From NCBI RefSeq assembly GCF_003342675.1, contig NZ_CP031148.1, forward strand, positions 310,001 through 374,000: a stretch of DNA of 64,000 nucleotides, written 5' to 3'. A model generated the notes under the pieces. The model did no database searches and was not told the DNA's origin. It worked only from the letters and a program-made list of their open reading frames with translations. This DNA is from Haloplanus rubicundus. Its GTDB lineage: Archaea > Halobacteriota > Halobacteria > Halobacteriales > Haloferacaceae. Numbering within the stretch: position 1 is the first letter of the stretch; every line of letters starts with the position of its first letter. A program made the position numbers and the translations under genes. This document shows, piece after piece, positions 8,664 through 17,969 of this stretch.

Positions 8664-10223
8664 ATGGATCACGGTCCCGAGTCACAAGGAGGGAAACGGC
8701 CGGCGGAGGCGTCGCCGGACGCGCTCGAAACGGACGGTGGGGTCGGTGCCGACGCCGTCGCGTTCGAGGAACCGGACGCCACCGCCGCGGTGGAGTTGAA
8801 CATCGACGACGACGTGTTGATCGACGGCGTCGGGATGCCGGTGTTCGTCCTCGACCGTGACGGGGCTATCGCGGCGTGGAACCACAGCATCGAGCAGTTG
8901 ACGGGCAACGGTGACGACGCCGCAATCGGGGCGACGCGGCCGAGTACGGTGTTCTACCCCGACGGTCGCGAGACGGAGATGCTCGCCCAGCGGGTGCTCG
9001 ACGCGCCGGAGTCCGCGGACGACCACCCGACCGTCGAACTCGAGGACCCGGAGCTGTCGCTGTACGCGACGGAGGAGACGATCACGGATCGACGGGGCGA
9101 GACGAGACACCTCCGGCATACGTCGATGCCGCTGTACGAGGACGGCGAGTTCGTGGCGGTCATCCAGGCGATCCGTGACCGGACGGCGGCGGTGAAGCGG
9201 CGGGAGGCGGTCGCCGACCTCGTCGAGGAGGTTCGGGGAACGCTCCACGACCTCGCGGAGGGACATCTCGACGCGCGGGCGACGTTCGACGCCGACGAAC
9301 GGGAGGTCGACGACCGACTCGCGCTGGTCGTCCAGGAGTTGAACCGAACGGCCGAGGAGTTCGAGAGCCTCGCCGACGAGGTGGACGGCGAGACGCGATC
9401 GCTGGCTGACGCCATCGACCGCACGGCGTCGGCGGCGGACGCCATCGCCGAGAACGTCGAGGACCAGAACGACCTGCTCTCGGAGGGGGCCGACGAGATG
9501 CAGTCGTTCAGTGCGAGTATCGAGGAAGTCGCGGCCACGACCGACGAGGTGGAGTCGGCGGCCGAGGAGGCACGGGACGCGGCGGCGGCGGGGCAGGACG
9601 CCAGCGAGGAGGCCCGCACGGCGACCGAGAGCGTCGTCGACGTGGGCGAGGACCTCGTCGAGGACGTGACCGTGCTGGGCGACCGGATGGACGACATCGA
9701 GGAGGTGGTGGAGGTCATCTCGGAGGTGGCCGATCGGACGAACTTACTCGCCCTGAACGCCAACATCGAGGCGGCGCGGGCGGGCGAGGACGGCGACGGC
9801 TTCGCCGTCGTCGCGGAGGAGGTGAAGTCGCTGGCCGAGCAGACCCACGATCACACCGAGGCGATCACCGACGACATCCAGGCGCTCCAGGAACAGACGG
9901 GCGAGACGGTCGACGCGGCGACGCACTCGCTGGACCGGATCGAGGAGGCGAGCGACCGGATCGACGCGGTGTTGGCGACGTTCGAGGACATCGCCGACAC
10001 CATCGACCGGGTGGCGGACGGCGTCGCCGAGGTGTCGCGGACGGCCGACGACCAGGCGGCGACCGCCGAGGAACTGACTGCGACGATCGAAAACCTCCGT
10101 GATCGGGCGGAAGAGACCGCCGACGCGGCGGATCGGATCGTCGCCGCGGCCGACGAGGCCGACGGGGCAGTCGACGAACTCCAGCGCAGCGTCGCGGAAC
10201 TCAAGGCGGACGGCCGGCGGTAA
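8664..10223 (+). CDS. Soluble PAS-containing methyl-accepting transducer (Htr type)
   Basis: Cytoplasmic chemotaxis-type signal transducer. A variable acidic N-terminus leads to a PAS domain (about residues 50-175; [21 protein letters not shown] start, typical ITDRRGE end). A long coiled coil carries the MCP signalling tip [22 protein letters not shown] (about residues 352-374), which binds CheA and CheW. There is no transmembrane segment, so it senses an internal signal such as redox, light or a metabolite. A GTTAAG box near 8634 gives a leaderless start. No che genes are adjacent. Confidence 0.92.
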   Translation: MDHGPESQGGKRPAEASPDALETDGGVGADAVAFEEPDATAAVELNIDDDVLIDGVGMPVFVLDRDGAIAAWNHSIEQLTGNGDDAAIGATRPSTVFYPDGRETEMLAQRVLDAPESADDHPTVELEDPELSLYATEETITDRRGETRHLRHTSMPLYEDGEFVAVIQAIRDRTAAVKRREAVADLVEEVRGTLHDLAEGHLDARATFDADEREVDDRLALVVQELNRTAEEFESLADEVDGETRSLADAIDRTASAADAIAENVEDQNDLLSEGADEMQSFSASIEEVAATTDEVESAAEEARDAAAAGQDASEEARTATESVVDVGEDLVEDVTVLGDRMDDIEEVVEVISEVADRTNLLALNANIEAARAGEDGDGFAVVAEEVKSLAEQTHDHTEAITDDIQALQEQTGETVDAATHSLDRIEEASDRIDAVLATFEDIADTIDRVADGVAEVSRTADDQAATAEELTATIENLRDRAEETADAADRIVAAADEADGAVDELQRSVAELKADGRR

Positions 10224-10256
10224 AGGGTTAAACACCGCCGGCGGCGATGGCCGTCC

Positions 10257-10517
10257 ATGGAGACGCGACTGTGGCTGGTCGAACGCACCTACGACGACAA
10301 GGGACTCATCTCGCTCGTGTACGCGACGACCGACGGGGACGCCGTGCGGCGGATCGAACGGGCACCCATCGCCGTCGAGCGGTCGGGCGGCGTCACCGCG
10401 GCGGTCGACGCCGATCCGGAGGCGCTCGAACCGGTCGACGACGACGACCTGCAGGAACGGTACGCGGCCGAGGCGGCGCGAATGGTGGAGCGCCACGACC
10501 CCGAGGAGACGGTGTGA
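10257..10517 (+). CDS. Small haloarchaeal hypothetical protein (86 aa)
   Basis: Acidic, compact and soluble, with a beta-rich start (METRLWLVERTYDDKGLISLVYAT) and a C-terminal helix (DLQERYAAEAARMVERH). It has no Cys and no motif I recognise. TTAAAC at 10228-10233 sits 29 nt before the ATG, so it has its own leaderless promoter and is independent of the transducer gene, which ends 33 nt upstream. Confidence 0.75.
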   Translation: METRLWLVERTYDDKGLISLVYATTDGDAVRRIERAPIAVERSGGVTAAVDADPEALEPVDDDDLQERYAAEAARMVERHDPEETV

Positions 10518-10552
10518 TCGGCGTCGGCGTTTCGAATCAGACACCTAAACCC

Positions 10553-10558
10553 TTTAAC
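10553..10558 (+). promoter_or_regulatory. TATA-type box for the ABC exporter operon
   Basis: TTTAAC lies 29 nt before the ATG at 10582. Confidence 0.55.
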
Positions 10559-10581
10559 GGAGACTGGCCCAACGGGTTCCC

Positions 10582-11499
10582 ATGGCCGCAATCGAACTCG
10601 ACGGCGTGACGAAGCGCTTCGGTGACGTCACAGCCGTCTCGGACCTCGACCTCACGGTCCCCGAGGGCGAGGTGTTCGGCTTCCTCGGCCCGAACGGCGC
10701 GGGGAAGTCGACGACGATCAACATGTTGCTCGATTTCGTCCGCCCGACGGATGGCGAGGTACGGGTGCTCGGACTGGACGCGGGGCGCGAGAGCGTCGCG
10801 GTGCGCCGCCGAACCGGCGTCCTCCCCGAAGGCTACGACGTGTACCACCGCCTCACGGGGCGGAAACACGTCGAGTTCGCGATGCGCTCGAAAGAGGTCG
10901 ACGGTGACCCCGACGCCGTGTTGGAACGGGTCGGTATCGCCGACGCCGCCGACCGCAAGGCTGGCGGTTACTCCAAGGGGATGCGCCAGCGCCTCGTCCT
11001 CGGCATGGCGCTGGTTGGCGAGCCCGACCTGTTGATCCTCGACGAACCCTCCTCCGGCCTCGACCCGGGCGGCGCCCGCGAGATGCGCGACATCGTGCGC
11101 AAGGAGGCTGACCGTGGCGCGACCATCTTCTTCTCCAGTCACGTCCTGGGGCAGGTCGAGGCGGTGTGTGACCGCGTCGGCATCATGCGCGAGGGGGAAC
11201 TCGTCGCGGAGGACAGCATCGACGGGCTCAGGGAGGCCGTCGAGGGCGGCGAGACGCTCGTCATCACCGTCGACGCCGCGAGCGAGGACGACCTAGACGC
11301 CGTGCGGGCGCTCGACGGCGTGAGCAACGCCGTCACCGACGGCGGGACGGTGACCGTCACCTGCGACGCCGACGCGAAGACGGCCGTCATCGGCGCGCTG
11401 GAGGATGTGGGAGTGACGGTCAAGGACTTCCAGACCGAAGAGACGTCGCTCGAGGACCTGTTTCTCGCCTACACAGAAGGGAAGGAGGTGTCGGTATGA
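10582..11499 (+). CDS. ABC transporter ATP-binding protein (ABC-2/CcmA type)
   Basis: Energises the membrane partner encoded next. It has Walker A GPNGAGKST (about residues 37-45), the signature YSKGMRQRL, Walker B LLILDEP and the switch His in FFSSHV. A C-terminal beta domain of about 80 residues (ETLVITVDAASEDDLDAV) is typical of CcmA/NatA-like multidrug or Na+ exporters. The stop overlaps the permease start by 4 bp (ATGA). The exported substrate cannot be inferred. Confidence 0.93.
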   Translation: MAAIELDGVTKRFGDVTAVSDLDLTVPEGEVFGFLGPNGAGKSTTINMLLDFVRPTDGEVRVLGLDAGRESVAVRRRTGVLPEGYDVYHRLTGRKHVEFAMRSKEVDGDPDAVLERVGIADAADRKAGGYSKGMRQRLVLGMALVGEPDLLILDEPSSGLDPGGAREMRDIVRKEADRGATIFFSSHVLGQVEAVCDRVGIMREGELVAEDSIDGLREAVEGGETLVITVDAASEDDLDAVRALDGVSNAVTDGGTVTVTCDADAKTAVIGALEDVGVTVKDFQTEETSLEDLFLAYTEGKEVSV

Positions 11500-12320
11500 C
11501 GTGGACGGCGGTGGCGCGCAAGGACTTCGAGGACGCCATCCGGTCGCGGTGGGTGGCCGGCCTCTCCGCGCTGTTCGTCCTCCTCGTCTCGGCGGCGGCG
11601 TATCTGGTCCGACCGGCGCCGGGGCAGACGATCAGTTCGAATCAGGTCCTCAACTCGCTGGTGGTTCGTGACGCCCTCGTGACGACGCTCGTCCCCCTGA
11701 TCGCGTTGATCGTGGCGTACAACGCCGTCGTCGGTGAACGGGAGTCCGGGTCGCTGAAGCTCCTGCTCTCGCTCCCACACTCGCGGGCCGACGTGGTGTT
11801 CGGGAAGGTGCTCGGGCGGTCGGGCGCCATCGCCGCCCCCATCGGCGTGGGCTTTCTCCTGCCCGCCGTAATCCTGCTCGTCGTCCCCGCGGTGAACTTC
11901 GACGTGCTCTCCTACGTCGGCTACACGCTGTTGACGGCGATTCTGGGCGTCGTCTTCGTCAGCATCGCCGTCGGATTCTCGACGGCCGCGTCGTCGAGTC
12001 GGCGGGCGATAGCCGGCGCCGTCGGCACCTACTTCCTCTTTGTCCCGCTGTGGGGGGCGGTCCGGTTCCCGCTCCAGCTGTATCTGGGGATGGGAGGCGG
12101 CCCGTCGTGGCTCCCACTGACGGGCCAGCAGGTGCTGCGGATGCTCCGCCTGATCAACCCGACCGGCTCGTTCAAAATCGTCTCGAACGCCTTCCTGCAG
12201 GGCGCGCTCTACACGGAGGGGAGCGTGAACATGCAGGTGTCGGCCACCCTGATGTTGCTGGTGTGGATCCTCGTGCCGCCCCTGCTGGGCCTGCTGTGGT
12301 TCCAGGAAGCGGACCTATAG
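11496..12320 (+). CDS. ABC-2 type permease (membrane subunit)
   Basis: About six hydrophobic segments: SALFVLLVSAAAYLV near residue 25, LVPLIALIVAYNAVVG near 67, GVGFLLPAVILLVVPAV near 117, LLTAILGVVFVSIAVGF near 143, GTYFLFVPLWGAV near 172, and LMLLVWILVPPLLGLLWF at the end. The ERESGSLKLLLSLP motif (residues 77-90) is characteristic of ABC-2 exporters of the NosY/YhfC kind. It is coupled to the ATPase upstream. Its last 6 bp overlap the convergent aminotransferase gene. Confidence 0.92.
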   Translation: MTWTAVARKDFEDAIRSRWVAGLSALFVLLVSAAAYLVRPAPGQTISSNQVLNSLVVRDALVTTLVPLIALIVAYNAVVGERESGSLKLLLSLPHSRADVVFGKVLGRSGAIAAPIGVGFLLPAVILLVVPAVNFDVLSYVGYTLLTAILGVVFVSIAVGFSTAASSSRRAIAGAVGTYFLFVPLWGAVRFPLQLYLGMGGGPSWLPLTGQQVLRMLRLINPTGSFKIVSNAFLQGALYTEGSVNMQVSATLMLLVWILVPPLLGLLWFQEADL

Positions 12321-13427
12321 GTCGGCCACGTCCTCGATGGCGTCGGTGAGCGCCTCGATGCTCTCGCGGTCGTGTTCGCCCATGTGGCCGATGCGGAACG
12401 TCTTCTCGCCGAGGGTGGAGCCGTAGCCGTTCGAAAACACCATGTCGTATTTCTCGGACACCGCGTCGATGGTCGCGGCCACGTCGATGCCTTGCGTGTT
12501 CTCGATACAGCTCACCGTCTGCGATTCGTACCCCGCCTCGGGGAAGGTGTCGAAGTGCTCGCGCGCCCACTCGCGGGTGTATTCGGCCATCTCGCGGTGG
12601 CGCTCGTCGCGGGCCGCGTGTCCCTCCTCCAGCATCCGCTTCATCTGTGTCCGGTAGGCGAGCATGATGGGGATGGCGGGCGTGGAGTGGGTCTGCCCCT
12701 TGCGGTCGTAGTAGTCGAGACAGCGCTGGAAGCCGCCGTACCACGACGCCGAGTCCGTGTCGAGTTCGCGGTCGTAGGCGTCCTCGCTGACGACGCAGAC
12801 GGCGAGGCCGGGGGGCATGGCGAAGGCCTTCTGGGTCGACGCGAAGATGACGTCGATGTCGTGGGCGTCGATGTCGACGTAGTCGCCGCCCAGCGCCGAC
12901 ACCGCGTCGACGACGAAGTAGGTGTCCGGATACTCCGCGACCACGTCGCCGATTTCCTCGATGGGGTTGCGGACGCCGGTCGAACTCTCGTTCATGACGC
13001 AGGTGACCACGTCGTAGTCGGCGCCGGGTTCTTCGAGCGCCGCCCGCACGTCCTCGGGTTTGACCGCCTCGCCCCACTCGTACTCCAGTCGGTCGACGGT
13101 CTTGCCGAGGCGCTCCGCGACGTTGGCGTGGCGCTCGCTGAAACTCCCGCAGGTCGGCACGAGCATCCGGTCGTCGACGAGGTTGAGCGTCGACGCCTCC
13201 CAGAACTCCGTCCCGGAGGCGGTCAGAACGATCACGTCGTTGTCGGTGCCGAGGAAGTCCTTCGTGTCCTCGACGATGGTCGTATACAGGTCGGTCATCC
13301 GGTCCATCCGGTGGCCGAACATCGGCTGGGCCATCGCCTCGATCACGTCCTCGCGCACCTCGGTCGGACCGGGGATGTAGAGCGTCTTGTCGGGGTAGTC
13401 GTCCGTGTATTCGCGTTTCCTCGTCAT
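12315..13427 (-). CDS. Class V aminotransferase, serine/alanine-glyoxylate type
   Basis: PLP-dependent transaminase of the AGAT/serine-pyruvate family. YIPGPTEV near residue 17 and MFGHRMDRM near 36 contact the active site. TASGTEFWEA near 69 grips the PLP phosphate. VDAVSALGGDYVD holds the Asp that stabilises the PLP ring, and STQKAFAMPPG contains the Schiff-base lysine, K200. At 370 aa it is a standard length. It may feed glycine/serine metabolism together with SerA and SerB at 23.7-26 kb, but it is not linked to them in an operon. Confidence 0.9.
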   Translation of the reverse strand: MTRKREYTDDYPDKTLYIPGPTEVREDVIEAMAQPMFGHRMDRMTDLYTTIVEDTKDFLGTDNDVIVLTASGTEFWEASTLNLVDDRMLVPTCGSFSERHANVAERLGKTVDRLEYEWGEAVKPEDVRAALEEPGADYDVVTCVMNESSTGVRNPIEEIGDVVAEYPDTYFVVDAVSALGGDYVDIDAHDIDVIFASTQKAFAMPPGLAVCVVSEDAYDRELDTDSASWYGGFQRCLDYYDRKGQTHSTPAIPIMLAYRTQMKRMLEEGHAARDERHREMAEYTREWAREHFDTFPEAGYESQTVSCIENTQGIDVAATIDAVSEKYDMVFSNGYGSTLGEKTFRIGHMGEHDRESIEALTDAIEDVADL

Positions 13428-13494
13428 AGGGGCTGGGTACCGGCTAGCGGGGCGCGAGGCGGCATGGACCTTTTGATGCCGTCCCGACAGCGAC

Positions 13495-13746
13495 TCAGAA
13501 CGCCTTCTTCGCCTTCAGAAACGCCTGAAACTCGTCGGTGAAGGCCTTCTTCGCCTTCAGGAACAGTTCGACCACCGGCGTCGTGAATCCCGGCGGGCCG
13601 GCGTCGACGTCGGGCCGGTCACCACCGGGGTCGAGACATGCCGTCCCGCAGTCCGTCTGTGCCGTCCCGGGGCCGACGGCCCCGGCGAGGACGAGCGCGG
13701 TCACGAGCAGCGCCGCTGGCACCGCACGGCTGGTGAGTGAGACCAT
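13495..13746 (-). CDS. Small secreted protein with duplicated FLKAKKAF motif (83 aa)
   Basis: The N-terminal 28 residues form a Sec-type signal peptide (a hydrophobic AALLVTALVLAGAVG, then GTAQ as a likely cleavage site). The mature part is about 54 residues with two Cys (TDCGTACLD), probably a disulfide. The C-terminus repeats FLKAKKAF twice, 14 residues apart, and the protein ends on the second copy. The repeat is also visible in DNA at 13502-13520 and 13544-13562. It is basic at the tail, unlike its acidic neighbours. No family is recognised. An AATATT box at 13773-13778 provides the promoter. Confidence 0.7.
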   Translation of the reverse strand: MVSLTSRAVPAALLVTALVLAGAVGPGTAQTDCGTACLDPGGDRPDVDAGPPGFTTPVVELFLKAKKAFTDEFQAFLKAKKAF

Positions 13747-13772
13747 ACGCTGCGTACGGTGGAGATAACCAT

Positions 13773-13778
13773 AATATT
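13773..13778 (-). promoter_or_regulatory. TATA-type box for the small secreted protein gene
   Basis: AATATT on the minus strand lies about 30 nt before the ATG at 13746, within a locally AT-rich stretch (13765-13790) that stands out from the GC-rich background. Confidence 0.5.
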
Positions 13779-13888
13779 TCGTATGATTTCACGAGGGATC
13801 GGCAGCCTGATCGCGACTCCCTAGAAGGCGCGAACTGTCAGGACGGGCGTAGCGACGTGGCCCGTCACGCCGATTCCGTAACTACTGG

Positions 13889-13895
13889 TTATAAG
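13889..13895 (+). promoter_or_regulatory. TATA box for the metY-metX operon
   Basis: TTATAAG lies 33 nt before the ATG at 13922; the flanking 13872-13921 is AT-rich. It is one of the best TATA matches in the window. Confidence 0.65.
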
Positions 13896-13921
13896 TTCTT
13901 AGAGGATTATGCACTCTAAAC

Positions 13922-15187
13922 ATGACCGACGGCTTTCACACCCGTAGCCTCCACGCCGGGCAGGAGCCGGACCCGGCGACGGGTGCGCGCGCGCCACCCA
14001 TCTACCAGACCACCTCGTACGTCTTCGACGACGCCGACGACGCCGCCGAGCGGTTCCGCCTCGACGTGGAAGACGACATCTACTCGCGGTTCTCGAACCC
14101 GACGACCCGTATCCTCGAACGTCGACTGGCATCGCTGTCGGCGGGCACCGACGCCGTGGCTACGGCGTCGGGGATGGCCGCCCTCGACGCGGGCACGAGC
14201 ATCCTCGCCGAAGCCGGCGACAACGTCGTCGCCTCGGCGGACATGTACGGCGGGACGAGCACCTACTTCACGAAGATGGCGTCGCGCCGCGGCGTCGACG
14301 TCCGAACCGTCGACACCCTCGAGTACGACGCCTACGCCGACGCCGTCGACGACGACACCGCGTTCGTCCACGTCGAGACGCTCGCCAACCCGTCGCTGGT
14401 GACCCCCGACTTCGAGCGGCTGGCCGGGGTGGCCCACGACGCCGGGGCGCCGCTCGTCGTCGACAACACGTTCGCCACCCCCTACCTCTGTCGCCCCCTC
14501 GAACACGGCGCGGACGCGGTGTGGGAGTCGACGACCAAGTGGATCCACGGCTCGGGGACCACGCTCGGCGGAATCCTCGTCGACGGCGGCACCTTCCCGT
14601 GGGACCACCCCGACGCCGACTACCCCGAACTCGCGGGCGAGAACCCCGCCTACGGCTTCGACTTCACCGAGCGCTTCGGCGAGCGAGCGTTCGCCGCCGC
14701 CGTCCGCTACCGCTCGCTCCGGAGCCTCGGGAGCGCCCAGTCGCCGTTCGACGCGTGGGTCACCCTGCAGGGGCTGGAGACCCTGCCGCTCCGGATGGAG
14801 CGCCACTGCGAGAACGCGACGGCCGTCGCGGAGTTCCTCGACGACCATCCGGCGGTCGGGTGGGTGACCTATCCCGGCCTAGAGAGTCACGAGACCCACG
14901 GAAACGCCGAGACGTATCTCGACGGCTACGGCGGCATGGTCACGTTCGGCCTCGCGGACGGCTACGAGGCGGCCAAGGACCTGTGTGAGACGGTCGAACT
15001 CGCCTCCTTCCTCGCCAACATCGGCGACGCGAAGACGCTGGTGATCCACCCCGCCTCGACCACCCACTCCCAGTTGAGCGAGGCCGAACAGCGCGCCGCG
15101 GGCGTCACGCCCGACATGGTGCGGCTCTCGGTGGGGCTGGAGGACGTCGAGGATATCGTCGCGGACCTGGAACGGGGGCTGCCATGA
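13922..15187 (+). CDS. metY: O-acetylhomoserine sulfhydrylase (copy 1)
   Basis: Cys/Met-metabolism PLP enzyme that should turn O-acetylhomoserine and sulfide into homocysteine. The family start [29 protein letters not shown] is present in pieces from residue 7. [17 protein letters not shown] and the PLP-lysine motif [10 protein letters not shown] (K206) follow, with [12 protein letters not shown] near the end. At 421 aa it has the family length. It is coupled to metX by a 4-bp overlap, so the pair makes and then consumes O-acetylhomoserine. Cystathionine gamma-synthase activity is the alternative, but the metX linkage favours the direct sulfhydrylation route. Confidence 0.92.
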   Translation: MTDGFHTRSLHAGQEPDPATGARAPPIYQTTSYVFDDADDAAERFRLDVEDDIYSRFSNPTTRILERRLASLSAGTDAVATASGMAALDAGTSILAEAGDNVVASADMYGGTSTYFTKMASRRGVDVRTVDTLEYDAYADAVDDDTAFVHVETLANPSLVTPDFERLAGVAHDAGAPLVVDNTFATPYLCRPLEHGADAVWESTTKWIHGSGTTLGGILVDGGTFPWDHPDADYPELAGENPAYGFDFTERFGERAFAAAVRYRSLRSLGSAQSPFDAWVTLQGLETLPLRMERHCENATAVAEFLDDHPAVGWVTYPGLESHETHGNAETYLDGYGGMVTFGLADGYEAAKDLCETVELASFLANIGDAKTLVIHPASTTHSQLSEAEQRAAGVTPDMVRLSVGLEDVEDIVADLERGLP

Positions 15188-16407
15188 CCTCCGTCGAGAG
15201 CGGCACCCGGAGCCTGGGCGAGTTCACCTTCGAGTGCGGGGAGTCCATCGACGACCTGGAGGTGGCCTACGAGGCCTACGGCGACTTCGAACCGCAGGGC
15301 GAGGGGAGCAACGCCGTCCTCGTCTGTCACGCGCTCACCGGGAGTCAGAACGTCGCCAGTGAGGGCGTCCCCGGCACCTCCGGGCAGGCCCGCGCGTGGT
15401 GGAACGACATCGTCGGTCCGGGGAAGGCCATCGACACCACGCAGTACTACGTCGTCTGTGCCAACGTCCCCGGCTCCTGTTACGGGTCGTCGGGTCCGCC
15501 GGCGGAGAACCCGGAGACGGGCGAGCCGTGGGGCACCGACTTTCCGCCCGTCACCATCGGCGACTGGACCCGTGCCCAGCGCCGCCTGCTCGACGAACTC
15601 GGCGTCGGGCGCCTGCACGCCGTCGTCGGCGGGAGCGCCGGCGGCATGAACGTCCTCGACTGGGCGGTGCAGTATCCGGACGACGTGGCCCGCATCGTCC
15701 CCGTCGCAGCCGCGGCCCGCCTCGACGCCCAGTGTCTCGCCCTCGACGCCATCGCCCGCCGCGCCATCACGAGCGACGACGACTGGCAGGGCGGCGACTA
15801 CTACGGCGGCGCCAGACCCACGGACGGCCTCGCACTCGCCCGACAGATCGGGCACGTCATGTACCTCTCGAAGACGTCGATGGGCGAGCGGTTCGGCCGC
15901 CGGGCGGCCGGCCGCGACGCCGTACGCTCCTTCCCCGCCGACCGCGCCGCGGGCTATTTCCCCTATCGGGAGGTGGAGTCGTATCTCGACTACCAGGCGG
16001 AGAAGTTCGTCGACCGGTTCGACCCCAACACCTACCTCTATCTCACCCGCGCGATGGACGACTACGACCTGAGCGAGGGGTACGAGGGGGACGCGGACGC
16101 GCTCGCGGCCTACGAGGGCGAGGCGCTGCTCATGTCCTTCACCGGCGACTGGCACTTCACGGTCGCGCAGTCGGAGTCGCTGGCGGAGGCGTGTCGGGCG
16201 GCGAGCGTCCCCGTCGCCCACCACGTCGTCGAGTCCGACCACGGCCACGACGCCTTCCTCGTCGAACCGGAGAAGGTGGGACCGCCGCTCCGGGACTTCC
16301 TCGCGGACGGGCTGGCGGGACGGGCCGTCCACGACACCGCCGAGGAGGACGAGGGAGACGAGGAGGCGGACTTCGCGCCCGTCCACAACTCGCTGTTCGG
16401 CGGGTAG
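15184..16407 (+). CDS. metX: Homoserine O-acetyltransferase
   Basis: Alpha/beta-hydrolase-fold acetyltransferase that commits homoserine to methionine synthesis. The nucleophile elbow is VGGSAGGMN with the catalytic Ser at 151. The oxyanion and substrate region is HALTGSQN near residue 43. The Asp and His end of the triad is in the C-terminal third (TGDWHF and [10 protein letters not shown]). At 407 aa it matches MetX. The ATG at 15184 overlaps the metY stop by 4 bp. The downstream 199 bp carry the liv promoter. Confidence 0.93.
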   Translation: MTSVESGTRSLGEFTFECGESIDDLEVAYEAYGDFEPQGEGSNAVLVCHALTGSQNVASEGVPGTSGQARAWWNDIVGPGKAIDTTQYYVVCANVPGSCYGSSGPPAENPETGEPWGTDFPPVTIGDWTRAQRRLLDELGVGRLHAVVGGSAGGMNVLDWAVQYPDDVARIVPVAAAARLDAQCLALDAIARRAITSDDDWQGGDYYGGARPTDGLALARQIGHVMYLSKTSMGERFGRRAAGRDAVRSFPADRAAGYFPYREVESYLDYQAEKFVDRFDPNTYLYLTRAMDDYDLSEGYEGDADALAAYEGEALLMSFTGDWHFTVAQSESLAEACRAASVPVAHHVVESDHGHDAFLVEPEKVGPPLRDFLADGLAGRAVHDTAEEDEGDEEADFAPVHNSLFGG

Positions 16408-16553
16408 CGCACCTGTTCGGCCGTCACAGTGGGTCGAAAAACGGATTATCACCGAACAGCGGCGCTTGGCGGTCTCCGATCGGATCGGATATTCTTCGAT
16501 GGAAATTAATGTAAAACAGATGTAAGATTAACGCGATATGAGCCCTGTTCTCA

Positions 16554-16604
16554 CAGTCCAATACCACAATAATTAATGCGGGTGAATCGACCCAGTTTGG
16601 ACTG
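16554..16604. promoter_or_regulatory. livK promoter with flanking inverted repeat
   Basis: An AT-rich TATA region (ATAATTAATG, 16569-16578) sits about 33 nt before the livK ATG at 16607. CAGTCCAA at 16554-16561 and its exact inverse TTGGACTG at 16597-16604 flank it. The downstream half also folds on itself (CCAGT/ACTGG, 16592-16605), right at the start codon. This arrangement suits a regulator that blocks TBP/TFB binding or translation. Confidence 0.5.
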
Positions 16605-16606
16605 GA

Positions 16607-17902
16607 ATGTCCGACCGTAGCGTACGGCGACGGCGGTTCGTCAAGGCAGCAGGTACCGCAGGTATCGTTGGTCTCGCCGGTTGTTCCGGTGGGGGCGGCG
16701 GTGGCGACGGAGGCGGTGGCGGTGGCGACGGGGGCGGTGGCGGTGGCGACGGGGGCGGTGGCGGTGGCGGCGATTCCATTCTCGTCGGCACCCTCGCCCC
16801 GTTCAGCCAGGGCCTCGGCTGGGTTGGCGGGAACGCCGCCCGTGGCCGCGACGTCGCCCTCGCCGACATCAACGACGCCGGCGTCGTCGGTAGCGAGGTC
16901 GAGATCAACGAACAGGACACGGAGACGACCCCGCAGGCGGCCGTTTCCGGGTTCACCACGCTGGACGAGGCCGGCGTCGTAGCCATGCTCGGCCCGTCGA
17001 GTACCGTGATGCCGAACCTGTTCCAGCCGATCAAGGACGCGAGCCTCCCGACGCTCTCCGTCTCCGCGGGGACGACCCAGATGGACGACGTCGGCGGCCC
17101 CGGCGAATACCTGTGGCGGACGGTGCCGAGCGACTCCATCGCCGGACGCGCTCAGGGACAGTACGCCCTCGACAACGACTACACCAAGATGGCGGTCACG
17201 TACAAGGACGACAAGGGCTCCCAGAGCTTCTCGGCGTCGGTGGCCGACTACTTCACTGGCCAGGGCGGTGAGCAGGTTGCTGACGTGGCCCTCGGTATCA
17301 ATTCCGACTCTTACCGCAGTGAGATCCAGGAAATCGCCGACTCCGGTGCCGACGTCATCTCCATGACCGCCGGGACCGAGGTGTCCGCGCTGTTCATGCG
17401 CAACTACCTGGAGGCCGGTCTCGACATCCCCATCTTCATCGGGAACGACGTCATCACCCAGAGCTTCATCGAACGGATCGGCGCCGACGCGATGGCCGAG
17501 GCACCGATCTTCGGGCAGGCTCCCGCCCCCGGTCCGGCCTACGACCAGTTCCAGCAGGCCCATCAGGACATGCACGGCGAGGCACCCGGCACCTTCTCGG
17601 CGGCCGGCTACGACGCGATGAACCTCATCGCGCTAGCGGCCCAGCGCGCCGGCGAGGCAACCCGTCAGGCCATCACGGACAACGTCAACTCGGTGGCCCG
17701 TCCCGAAGGCACCAAGGTGTCGACGTTCTCGGAGGGGAAAGAAGAACTCGAAGCCGGTAACGAAATCAACTACCAGGGCGCCTCGAACCCGCAGGACTTC
17801 GACGACGACGGCGACCCAGTCGGGCCGTTCTCCGTCCTCGAAGTCACCGGCGGCGAGTGGACCGAGCTGACGACGTTCTCGGCCGAAGAGCTGACCGCCT
17901 GA
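16607..17902 (+). CDS. livK: Branched-chain amino acid ABC transporter, substrate-binding lipoprotein
   Basis: Extracellular binding protein. The N-terminus is a Tat signal (RRRRFVKAAG, then GIVGLAGC) with a lipobox whose Cys is residue 26. It is followed by a Gly-rich tether made of repeated GGGGGGD units (about residues 27-55). The periplasmic-binding fold type I domain (ILVGTLAPFSQGLGWVGG, then LGPSSTVMP) covers the rest and resembles the LivJ/LivK group. It is the first gene of the five-gene liv unit and is separated from livM by a hairpin. The ligand could be any hydrophobic amino acid, amide or urea; the family assignment is firmer than the substrate. Confidence 0.9.
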   Translation: MSDRSVRRRRFVKAAGTAGIVGLAGCSGGGGGGDGGGGGGDGGGGGGDGGGGGGGDSILVGTLAPFSQGLGWVGGNAARGRDVALADINDAGVVGSEVEINEQDTETTPQAAVSGFTTLDEAGVVAMLGPSSTVMPNLFQPIKDASLPTLSVSAGTTQMDDVGGPGEYLWRTVPSDSIAGRAQGQYALDNDYTKMAVTYKDDKGSQSFSASVADYFTGQGGEQVADVALGINSDSYRSEIQEIADSGADVISMTAGTEVSALFMRNYLEAGLDIPIFIGNDVITQSFIERIGADAMAEAPIFGQAPAPGPAYDQFQQAHQDMHGEAPGTFSAAGYDAMNLIALAAQRAGEATRQAITDNVNSVARPEGTKVSTFSEGKEELEAGNEINYQGASNPQDFDDDGDPVGPFSVLEVTGGEWTELTTFSAEELTA

Positions 17903-17906
17903 CGAC

Positions 17907-17927
17907 CGTCTGCGACGCTCGCAGACG
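17907..17927 (+). terminator. Intercistronic hairpin between livK and livM
   Basis: CGTCTGCG, a 5-nt loop and CGCAGACG form a perfect 8-bp stem directly after the livK stop codon. No T-tract follows it. It could stop part of the transcription or protect the livK mRNA end, giving more binding protein than transporter. An AATATTC box at 17941-17947, 29 nt before livM, may add a second promoter. Confidence 0.55.
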
Positions 17928-17969
17928 ACACATCAACTCCAATATTCAACATATGCACCACACCGAACT

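Noticed and set aside
13737-13919. 60-codon plus-strand frame before metY
   Set aside because: It covers promoter DNA with normal AT-rich boxes and lacks coding bias.
16680-16780. GGTGGCGGTGGCGAC repeats as a CRISPR-like array
   Set aside because: They encode the in-frame Gly-rich tether of the LivK lipoprotein, without spacers.
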